64,000 bases of DNA from Shouchella shacheensis. Lineage in GTDB: Bacteria > Bacillota > Bacilli > Bacillales > Bacillaceae_D. The stretch spans positions 324,234 to 388,233 of the forward strand of contig NZ_KQ947393.1 in assembly GCF_001484965.1 (NCBI RefSeq). Direction: 5' to 3'. Every line of letters starts with the position of its first letter. The stretch's first letter is position 1. Positions 7,820 to 16,138 of the stretch are shown here, one piece after another. The position numbers were made by a program, and so were the translations under genes. A model generated the notes under the pieces. It saw only the letters and a program-made list of their open reading frames with translations. It was not told where the DNA came from and did not search any database.

Positions 7820-9412
7820 TTACGTTTCAGCTTTTGCGGTCGGCCGATTAGTTCTTGCATTGTTTTTCTTTGGTTGTTTTCCCTCGGTTTTGTTAGTTCC
7901 TTGTTTCATAACCCCTTGAGATTCGCGGTATTGCTTTACTGCTTCTTCAACCTCTCCGTCAAAGCGGATTCGGCCCTTGTCCATCCAGATGCCGCGGGTG
8001 CAGATTTGCTCGATGAACGTGAGGCTGTGGGATACAATGATGACGGCTTTCGCGCGTTCCATCATGTCCTGAATCCTCTCGCTTGCTTTTTGTTTAAAGG
8101 CTAGATCCCCGGTGGATAGTGCTTCGTCGATAATGAAGATATCCGGTTTGAGGATGGCAGCGATGCTGAACCCAAGCCGTGCTTTCATTCCGCTGGAGAG
8201 GTCCTTCACCGGCTTTTCTACTTTCTCCCCGAGTCCGGAAAACTCGATAATCTCCTCATATTTCTCGTCCACCCGTTTCTTCGGGATGCCCAGCAGCATC
8301 GCGTTCAGGTAAATATTGTCTGTCCCGCTCAAATGCGCGTTAAAGCCGGTTCCGTAGCCGAGCAATGCGGACGTTTCCCCGCGTAGTTCCAAGTTTCCTT
8401 CGTCTGGGGAAAGGATCTTAGTCAGCACTTTACAGAGAGTGCTTTTGCCCGCACCATTATGACCGATAATCCCGACAACTTCCCCTTCTTTAATTTCAAA
8501 ATTAATGTCTTTCAATGCCCAGAATGTGCCGGTATTAAACTTGAAGGACACGCCCACATCTTCGGCCTTGATGATGGCCTTCTCGGTAATCGTCGTTCTT
8601 GTTTTTTTCAATTGAAGGTTGCGGTGCCGCCTAGGCGGTCTTGGCGGAACCGTTGCTTTATAATGGGCGATGACTTCCTTGGGATCGCCAACTTCCCGCA
8701 CTTGACCCCCATCGATCCACATTAGCCTGTCACAGTTGCGCTGAGCATAGCCAAGGCTGTGGGTAACGACGATGACCATTTTGGCCTGTTTGACCAGTTC
8801 CTTCATTTTTTCTGCCGCTCTTTTGGAGAATTTTGCATCGCCGGTATTCAACGCTTCATCCAAAATGAGAATTTCAGGCTGGAGATGGGCCGCGACACTG
8901 AAGCCGAGCCGTGCTTTCATCCCACTTGAATAGTATTTCATCGGCTGATGGAAAAAGTCTCCAAGGTCGGAAAATTCATGGATATCGCCAATATAGCGGT
9001 GAATCAAACTTTTCTCGACCCCGAGCATCATTCCATTAAGGTAGACATTTTCCTCGCCTGTTAATTCCTTGTTGAAGCCCATGCCAAAGGAAAACAGGGC
9101 CGTCACTTTGCCATTCACCTCGATGTCCCCATGATCTTCCTGGAGGATGCCGGCAATGATTTTACTGAGCGTCGTTTTCCCCGCCCCGTTGGAGCCGATA
9201 ATCCCAAGAATCTCTCCTTGGTTCCCTTCAAAGTTGATATCTTCGAGCGGCCATACCATCGTTGCTTTCGGCACTTTCCATTCCTTAAGGAAACGGAGAA
9301 CGCGCGATTTGAAATCATCCTTGTGGTTTCCGGCGTAGAAAGAGACACCGATTTTTTTCGCCTTTATGACTTTGTCGTGATTACTATTCATTTTTGAATT
9401 CTCATTAGTCAA
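7820..9412 (-). CDS. Polysaccharide/teichoic acid ABC exporter ATPase with two fused NBDs (TagH/Wzt type)
   Basis: 530 aa, TTG start 8 nt after GAGGG. Two complete nucleotide-binding domains lie in one chain: Walker A GSNGAGKT (73-80) and GHNGAGKS (317-324); signature YSSGMKAR and LSSGMKAR; Walker B ILILDEAL and IFIIDEAL; H-loops VTHS and VSHS. All catalytic motifs look intact in both halves, and a basic/Pro-rich linker (about 252-275) joins them. SSGMKAR is the form usual in TagH/Wzt exporters, which normally act as homodimers of one-domain subunits; here the dimer is built into one protein. It ends in a basic tail. It pairs with the permease gene 29 bp upstream to export the polymer across the membrane. 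Confidence 0.9.
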   Translation of the reverse strand: MTNENSKMNSNHDKVIKAKKIGVSFYAGNHKDDFKSRVLRFLKEWKVPKATMVWPLEDINFEGNQGEILGIIGSNGAGKTTLSKIIAGILQEDHGDIEVNGKVTALFSFGMGFNKELTGEENVYLNGMMLGVEKSLIHRYIGDIHEFSDLGDFFHQPMKYYSSGMKARLGFSVAAHLQPEILILDEALNTGDAKFSKRAAEKMKELVKQAKMVIVVTHSLGYAQRNCDRLMWIDGGQVREVGDPKEVIAHYKATVPPRPPRRHRNLQLKKTRTTITEKAIIKAEDVGVSFKFNTGTFWALKDINFEIKEGEVVGIIGHNGAGKSTLCKVLTKILSPDEGNLELRGETSALLGYGTGFNAHLSGTDNIYLNAMLLGIPKKRVDEKYEEIIEFSGLGEKVEKPVKDLSSGMKARLGFSIAAILKPDIFIIDEALSTGDLAFKQKASERIQDMMERAKAVIIVSHSLTFIEQICTRGIWMDKGRIRFDGEVEEAVKQYRESQGVMKQGTNKTEGKQPKKNNARTNRPTAKAET

Positions 9413-9441
9413 TTCAAAAACCCTCTTTTTTAATGGTAGCT

Positions 9442-10227
9442 TTACAATGCTTTAATGATTTTATGTTCGTTCCTACTATAGTACCATAGCATAAATAAAA
9501 CGGTCGCAGCTGATAGAACGAAAATGACGGCAAGGCCACTGAAATTCGGAGTCGTCTGATACATTAAGATATCCCGGTAGGATTCCACAATAATGGCTAC
9601 CGGATTGTAGTCAACCGCCCAGCTGTATTCAGGCGGCAGTCTACCGCCTTCCCAGATAATCGGGGAGGCGTAGAAGAAAACCCGCGTCACATGCTGCAGC
9701 ACATTATCGATGTCCCGTACAAAAACGGTCACATACCCGAGAATCATGCCTATGGCTAGTAAAAACATCGTCTGGATGACAATGAGTAGCGGCAGGTAGA
9801 CAACCTCCCACCCCGGCATGACGCCAAAAAATGCAAGGAAGATTCCGATGACAACCAACCCAAAGGCAAAGTTAAAGAGCTGAGTAAACGTAAAAGAAAG
9901 CGGAAAAATCGACTTGGGCAAATACACTTGATTGACGATCGAGCTGTACCGCATGATCGACTTTGCAGATGAATTGATCGTTGTACTAATGCAGCGCCAC
10001 ACCACCAACCCAATCACAAGAAACAGCGGGTAGTTCTCGCCACCTCTCTCTAAAATGATGACGACTAGAAAATAAAAGACCAACACACTGAGCAGTGGAT
10101 CGAGTAACCACCAAAAATAACCCAGATAGCTGTTTCGATGTTCAGCCTTTAATCCGGATTTAACAAGATATATCAATAAATCCTTTCGTTTCAGCACTTC
10201 CTGTAAATAAGTTTTCATAAGTACCAT
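9442..10227 (-). CDS. Polysaccharide ABC exporter permease (TagG/Wzm type, ABC-2 family)
   Basis: 261 aa with about six membrane segments and the ABC-2 pattern. The N-terminal amphipathic stretch ends in AEHRNSYLGYFWWLLDPLL, close to the conserved entry of TagG/Wzm permeases; a later FYASPIIWEGGRLP and YNPVAIIVESYRDILM are also typical. I chose the ATG at 10227 because AGGCGG sits 5 nt before it; a GTG two codons upstream is possible. It forms the membrane channel for the fused ATPase encoded directly downstream. The gene order permease-ATPase-glycosyltransferases is standard for ABC-dependent wall polymer export. Confidence 0.9.
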   Translation of the reverse strand: MVLMKTYLQEVLKRKDLLIYLVKSGLKAEHRNSYLGYFWWLLDPLLSVLVFYFLVVIILERGGENYPLFLVIGLVVWRCISTTINSSAKSIMRYSSIVNQVYLPKSIFPLSFTFTQLFNFAFGLVVIGIFLAFFGVMPGWEVVYLPLLIVIQTMFLLAIGMILGYVTVFVRDIDNVLQHVTRVFFYASPIIWEGGRLPPEYSWAVDYNPVAIIVESYRDILMYQTTPNFSGLAVIFVLSAATVLFMLWYYSRNEHKIIKAL

Positions 10228-10295
10228 TGACACCGCCTAGTTTCTAACTGTGAAACTGTGTTTTATATCATCTTTTGTTAGGTAGATTAAACTAC

Positions 10296-11069
10296 TTATG
10301 AAGCCATTTTATATTTAATCATATCTCGAATGGATAGCACAGCATAATGAGAAAAATACCACATGCTCTTCCATACGCTTTGTTTCTCGATATGGCGAAA
10401 CACATACCAATTTCGTTTGGCCGCTTTCCATTTATTACTGGAGATCGAATTTTCCACCACACGGTATTTTGCCAGCACTTCAGGGATTCCGTAAGCCAGA
10501 AACCCTCTTTTGGTTAGGTTCAGCCAAAGCGCGTAATCCTGCCGAGTACGGATGTTCACCATTTCTACATGGCCAATTTTTTCACGATCCAGCATAACGG
10601 TCAGGCATCCAATGACGGATCGTTTCATCAAGTCCTCGTAACCGACCGTCGCCGGGGCGTTGGTGACAGCATTCGTTTCTGTGCCGTCTTCAAGCGTCCG
10701 GACATACTTGGTGAAAGAGAAGGCAACATCTCTCTCCTGCATGAATACTAGCTGCCTCTCTAGCTTTTCCGGCATCCAACGGTCGTCACTGTCCAAGAAC
10801 GCCAGGTACCTGCCTTTCGCGTTCTCCATAGCCGTGTTGCGGGCAACGGCCGACCCTGAATTCTCCTTTAGTTCGACCAGTCTGATTCGGGTGTCCTTTT
10901 CCTGCATCCTTTTTACCACTTCGATCGTACCGTCTGTAGACTGATCATCGACAATCATCATTTCCCAGTGAGGATAGGTCTGAGCCAAAACCGAGTGAAT
11001 GGTCTCTCCAATAAATGTTTCGGCATTGTACGCAGGCGTGATGATTGAAATTACAGGATTCTGTTTCAA
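10296..11069 (-). CDS. GT2 glycosyltransferase, TuaG-like
   Basis: 257 aa single-domain GT-A enzyme. Visible motifs: ISIITPAYNAETFIGETIHS, MIVDDQSTDGT, SGSAVARNTAMENAKGRYLAFLDSDD (DXD metal site) and TRQDYALWLNL. Length and the ITPAYNAE / WEMMIVDD pattern resemble TuaG of the B. subtilis teichuronic acid operon, which fits the nearby UDP-glucose dehydrogenase gene that makes UDP-glucuronate. It lacks the helical and GT-B-like extensions of the two large GT2 paralogues. Acts in the cytosol; sugar specificity cannot be read from sequence. Confidence 0.85.
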   Translation of the reverse strand: MKQNPVISIITPAYNAETFIGETIHSVLAQTYPHWEMMIVDDQSTDGTIEVVKRMQEKDTRIRLVELKENSGSAVARNTAMENAKGRYLAFLDSDDRWMPEKLERQLVFMQERDVAFSFTKYVRTLEDGTETNAVTNAPATVGYEDLMKRSVIGCLTVMLDREKIGHVEMVNIRTRQDYALWLNLTKRGFLAYGIPEVLAKYRVVENSISSNKWKAAKRNWYVFRHIEKQSVWKSMWYFSHYAVLSIRDMIKYKMAS

Positions 11070-11078
11070 TGTATCGCA

Positions 11079-12227
11079 CTAACCTTCCATACTGGCCCTT
11101 CCACGCTGATTTAACAACTTGTTATACCATGCAATCAGCTTTTGTTCTTCTGTACGCCAGTTTAATTCTTCCAAAACGGCCTTCTTTCCGTTTTCACCCA
11201 TTCGCCTAGCTTCGTCTGGATTCTTCCTTATATAGTCTATCGCTTCCTGAATAGCCTTGTCATTATACGGATCAACGGCGATGCCACACTCATATGTATC
11301 CATAAAGTTTTTCCATACAGGGAAGTTCGAGCAAATAATCGGAAGACCTGCATTCATATACTCAAAGAACTTGGTAAGCTCTTTCTTCATGTAATGCTCA
11401 GTCGGTGGAAAGATAGCAATCCCTGCTAACCAGTTGCGGCTAAGATACCGTTGATCTATCTCTTCTTTTTTAACAAACGAGTCGATTCCCTCGATGACCA
11501 AATTGTCCTTTTCATTGCCGGAAACAGCGTACATTTCCGCTGCCAGGTCACTTGGACATTTGCCAACAAGATGTACAGATATGGACGTATCGATGGAAGG
11601 CAGCCTCGCATGAAACAGCGCACCTCTCACCAAGGAGACATTGCCCGTATACAATAACTTGTTCTCTGCTGGCCCCACACGTACGTGAGTTATAAATGTT
11701 TCATTCACCATAGGGTAGTTTAAAATACATTTCCCTCGTGGGTACATCTCTTTATAATATTTTTCCGCCAAACAAAGCTCAAGGTTGCGAGAGAAAAAGT
11801 TCTCCATAAACTTATAGATGGTGGCCACGACTTTTTTAAGGGGGGTCTTCAAATAATCTTTCTGCATGATCCCCGTGATATAATCTTCATGTATGTCATA
11901 GATGACCACATTATCCTTCTTTTTCAGAAGCCACGCAGTAGGCAATAACTCTGGATCATGAATATGATAAACATCGGCCTTTAATTTTCTCGCTTTTTTG
12001 TAAGCCTCAAAGGTGCCGAAGATGATTCGTTTGAATCGGCTTGAGTATTGTTTCACCGGGATATGGTGAATCGGGTTGGCTTTCTGTGGTTCTTTCTCAT
12101 CTTCCTGCGCAATGAGTGTCACTTCATAGCCTGCATTTTGGAGTGATTGGCATTCTTTATGATAAATCCGCGGATCATACGGATGATGCACCGTCGTCAT
12201 GTGCACCACCTGTTTTGGAGTATCCAT
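11079..12227 (-). CDS. GT4 family glycosyltransferase
   Basis: 382 aa, GT-B fold. The N-terminal half carries HHPYDPRIYHKECQSLQNAGYEV and YHIHDPELLPTAWLL, a pattern common in GT4 enzymes of exopolysaccharide and teichuronic acid loci. The C-terminal half has a donor-site region with KFFEYMNAGLPIICSNFPVWK and a conserved acidic position near ECGIAVDPYNDKAI. Nine bases before the TuaG-like gene and six after the preceding GT4 gene indicate tight operon packing. Probably transfers one sugar of the repeat unit from a nucleotide sugar; which one is unknown. Confidence 0.85.
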   Translation of the reverse strand: MDTPKQVVHMTTVHHPYDPRIYHKECQSLQNAGYEVTLIAQEDEKEPQKANPIHHIPVKQYSSRFKRIIFGTFEAYKKARKLKADVYHIHDPELLPTAWLLKKKDNVVIYDIHEDYITGIMQKDYLKTPLKKVVATIYKFMENFFSRNLELCLAEKYYKEMYPRGKCILNYPMVNETFITHVRVGPAENKLLYTGNVSLVRGALFHARLPSIDTSISVHLVGKCPSDLAAEMYAVSGNEKDNLVIEGIDSFVKKEEIDQRYLSRNWLAGIAIFPPTEHYMKKELTKFFEYMNAGLPIICSNFPVWKNFMDTYECGIAVDPYNDKAIQEAIDYIRKNPDEARRMGENGKKAVLEELNWRTEEQKLIAWYNKLLNQRGRASMEG

Positions 12228-12233
12228 GCTCCC

Positions 12234-13385
12234 TCAGCCCCTATCCACTTCTTTATTGCTCTGGATCAATGTCTGCGTAAACATCTCTTCATATTGTTTC
12301 ACAATCGCTTTCGCATGAAAATCATTGGCCCGCTTTCTCCCTTTTTGGATGACTGCGGCACGTCTCTCTTCATCCATTGTCAATAACTCCATCATTTTCG
12401 TAGCCATCTCCGAAGCATTTCCTATCTCGCACAATGTGCCGAACTCTCCGTGGTTCAAGACCTCTTGGGCACCGGGCCGGCAATTGGTCGAAAGGACTGG
12501 CGTGCCTGCGGCGAGCGCTTCTGTCAATACATGACCGAACCCTTCACGAGTGGATGATAACACAAACAGATCTGCCTGTTTAAAATAAATGTAGGGATTG
12601 CGCTGGAAGCCAAGGAAATGCACGCTGTCCTGAATACCGAGTTCATGCGCCTGTTCCTTTAAATCGTCCTCCAGTTCCCCCTCACCAAGGATCACCAATG
12701 TACTTTTCATTTGACTGTTTACTTTGGCAAAGGCCTGGATCAATGTGCGATGATCTTTATCGCTCACCAGCCTCCCTGCTGCAATAATTACTTTCTGGTC
12801 TTTAGAAAAAATGGCTTGGTGTTCATCCGTCATTTTTTCTGTTCCAATCATTTGCTGGATGTTTTCCACATCAACGGGGTTATAGATCACTTGAATGTTT
12901 GCAGGGTTTACTTTATAGCGCTTGACGATGTTTTCTTTTACACCCTTGGATAAGGCAATCACCTTACTGGATCGTCTATACAGCAATCCATAGGCCACTA
13001 ATTTTACATTCGTTGAAAAATCACCGCCGAGATAGGCTGCCTCCCGAACGACATTCTTTGCCCGTGTGAACGAAAGCAAATTTCCAAGGATCGCGATCGT
13101 ATTGTAATTTGGAATCGTACTGAAGACGATATCAACTTTCTCTTCCTTGATGACTTTAGCTAAAGGAAAGACGGCGGACCTTAAGCGCTTTGTTTCTAAT
13201 TTAATCAATTTCACATCTGGATGTACGTATTCTTCATAACTTCCATTATAATTTAATGTCACCAAAACAGGAGTGAATGTCGTTCTATCGATATTGTTTA
13301 TGATGTTTAACAGCGTCCTGGCAGCTCCACCAGCCCCCATTTGGTAGATAAAAAACAGCACTTTTGTCTTTTCCACAGAAATCAT
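12234..13385 (-). CDS. GT4 family glycosyltransferase, first gene of the polymer operon
   Basis: 383 aa from the ATG at 13385, which has AAGGGGAAGG 3-4 nt upstream; eleven further in-frame codons upstream lack a ribosome site. GT-B fold: VLFFIYQMGAGGAARTLLNI (glycine-rich acceptor loop), NPVDVENIQ, AAGRLVSDKDHRTLIQAFAK, and the donor-binding EX7E-like segment STREGFGHVLTEALAAGTPV followed by GAQEVL. This layout is typical of GT4 enzymes for capsule or teichuronic acid synthesis. It stands first in the long minus-strand series, with an extended -10 promoter about 60 bp upstream. Confidence 0.88.
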   Translation of the reverse strand: MISVEKTKVLFFIYQMGAGGAARTLLNIINNIDRTTFTPVLVTLNYNGSYEEYVHPDVKLIKLETKRLRSAVFPLAKVIKEEKVDIVFSTIPNYNTIAILGNLLSFTRAKNVVREAAYLGGDFSTNVKLVAYGLLYRRSSKVIALSKGVKENIVKRYKVNPANIQVIYNPVDVENIQQMIGTEKMTDEHQAIFSKDQKVIIAAGRLVSDKDHRTLIQAFAKVNSQMKSTLVILGEGELEDDLKEQAHELGIQDSVHFLGFQRNPYIYFKQADLFVLSSTREGFGHVLTEALAAGTPVLSTNCRPGAQEVLNHGEFGTLCEIGNASEMATKMMELLTMDEERRAAVIQKGRKRANDFHAKAIVKQYEEMFTQTLIQSNKEVDRG

Positions 13386-13441
13386 GGTCCTTCCCCTTTG
13401 CGACGCAACCCTTTGCATCTAAACGGCATTTAACTCAACGC

Positions 13442-13470
13442 ATTATACCATAGTTCTAGTGAACAAATAA
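13442..13470 (-). promoter_or_regulatory. Sigma-A-like promoter for the glycosyltransferase/export operon
   Basis: On the minus strand a perfect TATAAT occupies 13447-13442, preceded by TGG to give an extended -10 (TGGTATAAT). The -35 match 17 bp upstream (TTATTT) is poor, which an extended -10 can compensate. It lies about 57 bp before the chosen start at 13385 and after the repeat element, so the operon is probably transcribed separately from galU-ugd. Confidence 0.5.
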
Positions 13471-13533
13471 ATTGTCGGAATGATGAAAAGAGGGGCTGAA
13501 CCTGTCGCTTACCTCTGGCACCCCATCAATACC

Positions 13534-13652
13534 GAAAAGCGCAGGCGGGTCGAACAGAAGCGCGGATTTTGGAAGGCCTGACAAAAGAAATCCGATCTTA
13601 GATTTCGTTGTCAGGACTGAAAAATCCCGAGCTTCTACCCGCCGGAGCTAGA
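13534..13652 (+). repeat. Dispersed palindromic repeat, copy A
   Basis: About 119 bp, beginning AAAAGCGCAGGCGGGT and ending CTTCTACCCGCCGGAGCTAGA. The arms pair along most of the length: GGCGGGT/ACCCGCC, AGAAGC/GCTTCT, GGATTTT/AAAATCC, CCTGACAA/TTGTCAGG and an apical GAAATC/GATTTC. Related copies stand at 21513, 28771, 28895, 37521, 37646, 44275 and 51875, with fragments at 21638 and 60331. This copy separates the 3' end of ugd from the promoter of the glycosyltransferase operon. Confidence 0.85.
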
Positions 13653-13694
13653 AAAAAAAAGAAAGCCAGCACCGCGCCAACTTCCTTTTCACTC

Positions 13695-15002
13695 TTACGT
13701 GTAAATAGACGGACGTCCGATGGAATGGTATTCGATGCCGCTGTTTCTCACGTCTTCAAGCGGAAAGCAATTCCTCCCGTCGAACAGGACTGGCTCCGCC
13801 ATATGTTCTTCATATTTTTCAAACGGAAATTCTTTAATTCCCTTCCATTCCGTAAGAATGATCGCAATATCTGCCCCATCAACGGCTTCCTCTATACTGG
13901 CAGCATAGTTTATGGTAGTGGGTAAAACCGTTGTCGCATTCCGGCTTGCAGCAGGGTCGTAGGCTTTTATACTAGCCCCCTCCTCCAAAAGCTTTTCAAT
14001 AACGGAAATGGAAGGAGCTTCTCGCATATCATCTGTATTTGGTTTAAACGCCAGTCCCAATACAGCCACTGTTTTTTCTTTGACCGTGTCGAAGCGCCGC
14101 AGAATTTTATCTACAATCACCCCTTTTTGTCGCTCATTTGCATCCACTACATTTTCTAATATCGGCATATCATAAGCTGCTTGTTTGCCAATCGAAATGA
14201 CAGCTCTTGTATCTTTCGGGAAACAGGAACCGCCGTAGCCAATGCCTGCATTCAAAAAGGTAGAGCCAATTCGTTTATCCATACCCATCCCTTTTGCGAC
14301 ATGATCAATGTTTGCGCCGATTTTTTCCGACAAATTCGCCATTTCATTGATAAAGCTGATTTTTGTCGCTAAAAATGCATTGGAGGCATATTTGATCATT
14401 TCAGCACTTCTGAGATCTGTTTTTACGATCGGAAGGTGAAAGTCAGCATTGATTTTTCCCAGTACTTCAAGGGCTTGTTCATCATCTGATCCGATCACGA
14501 TTCGATCCCCATGAAACGTGTCATGAACCGCTGAGCCTTGGCGCAAGAACTCAGGGTTTGACGCTATTTTAATGGTCACCTCGTTCGTTAGATAAGATTG
14601 GATGGTATCTTTTATCTGTTCGTTTGTTCCGACCGGGACCGTACTTTTCGTGACAATGATGACGTCATTTTCAAGATTCTTTGCGATCGATTCGCACGCA
14701 GCGTGAATAAAGGTTAAATCTGCAGACCCGTCCTCCCCTTGGGGCGTACCAACGGCGATATAAATGACCTGTTTTCCAACAAGCCCTTCTTTATAATCCG
14801 TGGTAAAGTTCAAATGGCCTTTTTCTATATTTTTTTGGAGCAGCTCCGGCAATCCTTCTTCATAAATGGGGCTCGTTCCTTTTTTTAATGTAGACACCTT
14901 TTCTTCATCGATGTCAATACATGTCACTTGATTGCCAAGATCGGATAAACAGACACCTGTTACGAGCCCTACATATCCAGTTCCAATAACGGCTATTTCC
15001 AT
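13695..15002 (-). CDS. tuaD: UDP-glucose 6-dehydrogenase (TuaD type)
   Basis: 435 aa from the ATG at 15002 (AGGAGTG about 9 nt upstream; a GTG four codons earlier overlaps that site). Oxidises UDP-glucose to UDP-glucuronate with two NAD+. The N-terminal Rossmann motif is IGTGYVGLVTGVCLSDLGN; the catalytic cysteine lies in IGYGGSCFPKDTRA; the C-terminal UDP-binding domain includes GLAFKPNTDDMREAPS. Length matches the family. It follows galU by 14 bp, so UDP-glucose made by GalU goes directly to this enzyme, supplying uronic acid to the polymer locus. ugd would be an equally good name. Confidence 0.93.
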   Translation of the reverse strand: MEIAVIGTGYVGLVTGVCLSDLGNQVTCIDIDEEKVSTLKKGTSPIYEEGLPELLQKNIEKGHLNFTTDYKEGLVGKQVIYIAVGTPQGEDGSADLTFIHAACESIAKNLENDVIIVTKSTVPVGTNEQIKDTIQSYLTNEVTIKIASNPEFLRQGSAVHDTFHGDRIVIGSDDEQALEVLGKINADFHLPIVKTDLRSAEMIKYASNAFLATKISFINEMANLSEKIGANIDHVAKGMGMDKRIGSTFLNAGIGYGGSCFPKDTRAVISIGKQAAYDMPILENVVDANERQKGVIVDKILRRFDTVKEKTVAVLGLAFKPNTDDMREAPSISVIEKLLEEGASIKAYDPAASRNATTVLPTTINYAASIEEAVDGADIAIILTEWKGIKEFPFEKYEEHMAEPVLFDGRNCFPLEDVRNSGIEYHSIGRPSIYT

Positions 15003-15016
15003 TTGGGGGTTCACTC

Positions 15017-15904
15017 CTAATTCTTACTCAAGGCGTCTAGCTTTTTTGTCATATAATTCTTGATGTCATCATGCAAGTCCTCACGGTTTAATGCAAAATC
15101 AATCGTGGCCTGCACAAATCCCAATGTTCCTCCGATATCATAACGCTTGCCCGTGAAATGATAGGCCAATACCTGTTCCTTTTCGTTCAGTTTTTCAATG
15201 GCATCGGTTAATTGAATTTCCCCGTCTTTTCCAGGTTCCTGATTTTCTAGAGTATCAAAAATCTCCGGGGAAAGCACGTACCTCCCCATAATGGCCAGGT
15301 TTGAAGGTGCCTTTTCTTTTTCCGGCTTCTCTACTAACGTATCGATGGCTCTAATGGAAGGACCATAATTGTTCGTTGTGAGTGGTTGAATGATGCCATA
15401 CTTCGATACCTCTTCCATCGGGACAGCATGAACTCCGATCACAGAAGAAGCGTGTTCATTATATACTCGGATGAGTTGGCTTAAGCATGGCTCTTCCGCT
15501 TCCACGATGTCGTCGCCCAGAAGAACAGCAAACGGCTCCTTGCCGATGAAGCTATGTGCACATGCAATGGCATGCCCAAGTCCCTTCGGTTCCTTTTGCC
15601 TGATGTAATGAATGTTCGCCAGATTGGATATCGACCTGACCACCTCAAGCATTTCTTTATTCCCTTTTCTTTCGAGTTTTTCTTCTAGCTCATAGGAAGT
15701 ATCAAAATGGTCTTCGATGGCCCGCTTCCCTCTTCCCGATATGATGATAATATCTTCGATTCCTGAAGCGACGGCTTCTTCGACAATATATTGAATCGTT
15801 GGCTTATCTACGATTGGAAGCATTTCCTTTGGCTGTGCTTTGGTTGCAGGTAGAAACCGTGTGCCAAGTCCAGCCGCTGGGATGATCGCTTTTTTTATGT
15901 TCAT
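15017..15904 (-). CDS. galU: UTP-glucose-1-phosphate uridylyltransferase
   Basis: 295 aa from the ATG at 15904, with AAGGAG 10 nt upstream, giving the usual N-terminus [20 protein letters not shown]; an in-frame ATG 15 codons earlier is less likely. Makes UDP-glucose from glucose-1-phosphate and UTP. Motifs: the nucleotide-binding [33 protein letters not shown], and [21 protein letters not shown]. Forms a two-gene precursor unit with ugd. Its upstream region is shared with a divergent nucleotide-sugar dehydrogenase and contains paired inverted sequence elements. Confidence 0.93.
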   Translation of the reverse strand: MNIKKAIIPAAGLGTRFLPATKAQPKEMLPIVDKPTIQYIVEEAVASGIEDIIIISGRGKRAIEDHFDTSYELEEKLERKGNKEMLEVVRSISNLANIHYIRQKEPKGLGHAIACAHSFIGKEPFAVLLGDDIVEAEEPCLSQLIRVYNEHASSVIGVHAVPMEEVSKYGIIQPLTTNNYGPSIRAIDTLVEKPEKEKAPSNLAIMGRYVLSPEIFDTLENQEPGKDGEIQLTDAIEKLNEKEQVLAYHFTGKRYDIGGTLGFVQATIDFALNREDLHDDIKNYMTKKLDALSKN

Positions 15905-15968
15905 TAGGGGTAGCTCCTTCATGGCCTCATAGATAACGTGCAAAACCATTTTGGTAAATTCTCTTTAT

Positions 15969-16070
15969 AAGTTTATCATGCCCCAGATCTTTACCCCAAT
16001 TTTGTCTTTAGAAAGAAATGCAATACATCTATGAAAGCTGTATAATGGGAGTACTAGACGGGGTAAAGAT
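15969..16070. promoter_or_regulatory. Divergent control region between galU and the nucleotide-sugar dehydrogenase
   Basis: A perfect 11-bp inverted repeat, ATCTTTACCCC at 15987-15997 and GGGGTAAAGAT at 16060-16070, brackets the middle of this region. A TATAAT at 16041-16046 (plus strand) is a good -10 for the dehydrogenase gene, although the -35 is weak; TAAACT on the minus strand near 15970 is a possible -10 for galU. The two half-sites could be operators for a shared regulator of precursor supply. Regulator unknown. Confidence 0.45.
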
Positions 16071-16138
16071 ATATCCGTACAGTCATTTCTGACATTCATT
16101 AACTTAAAATTATGTGCACAAAGGAAGGCATGGATGCT

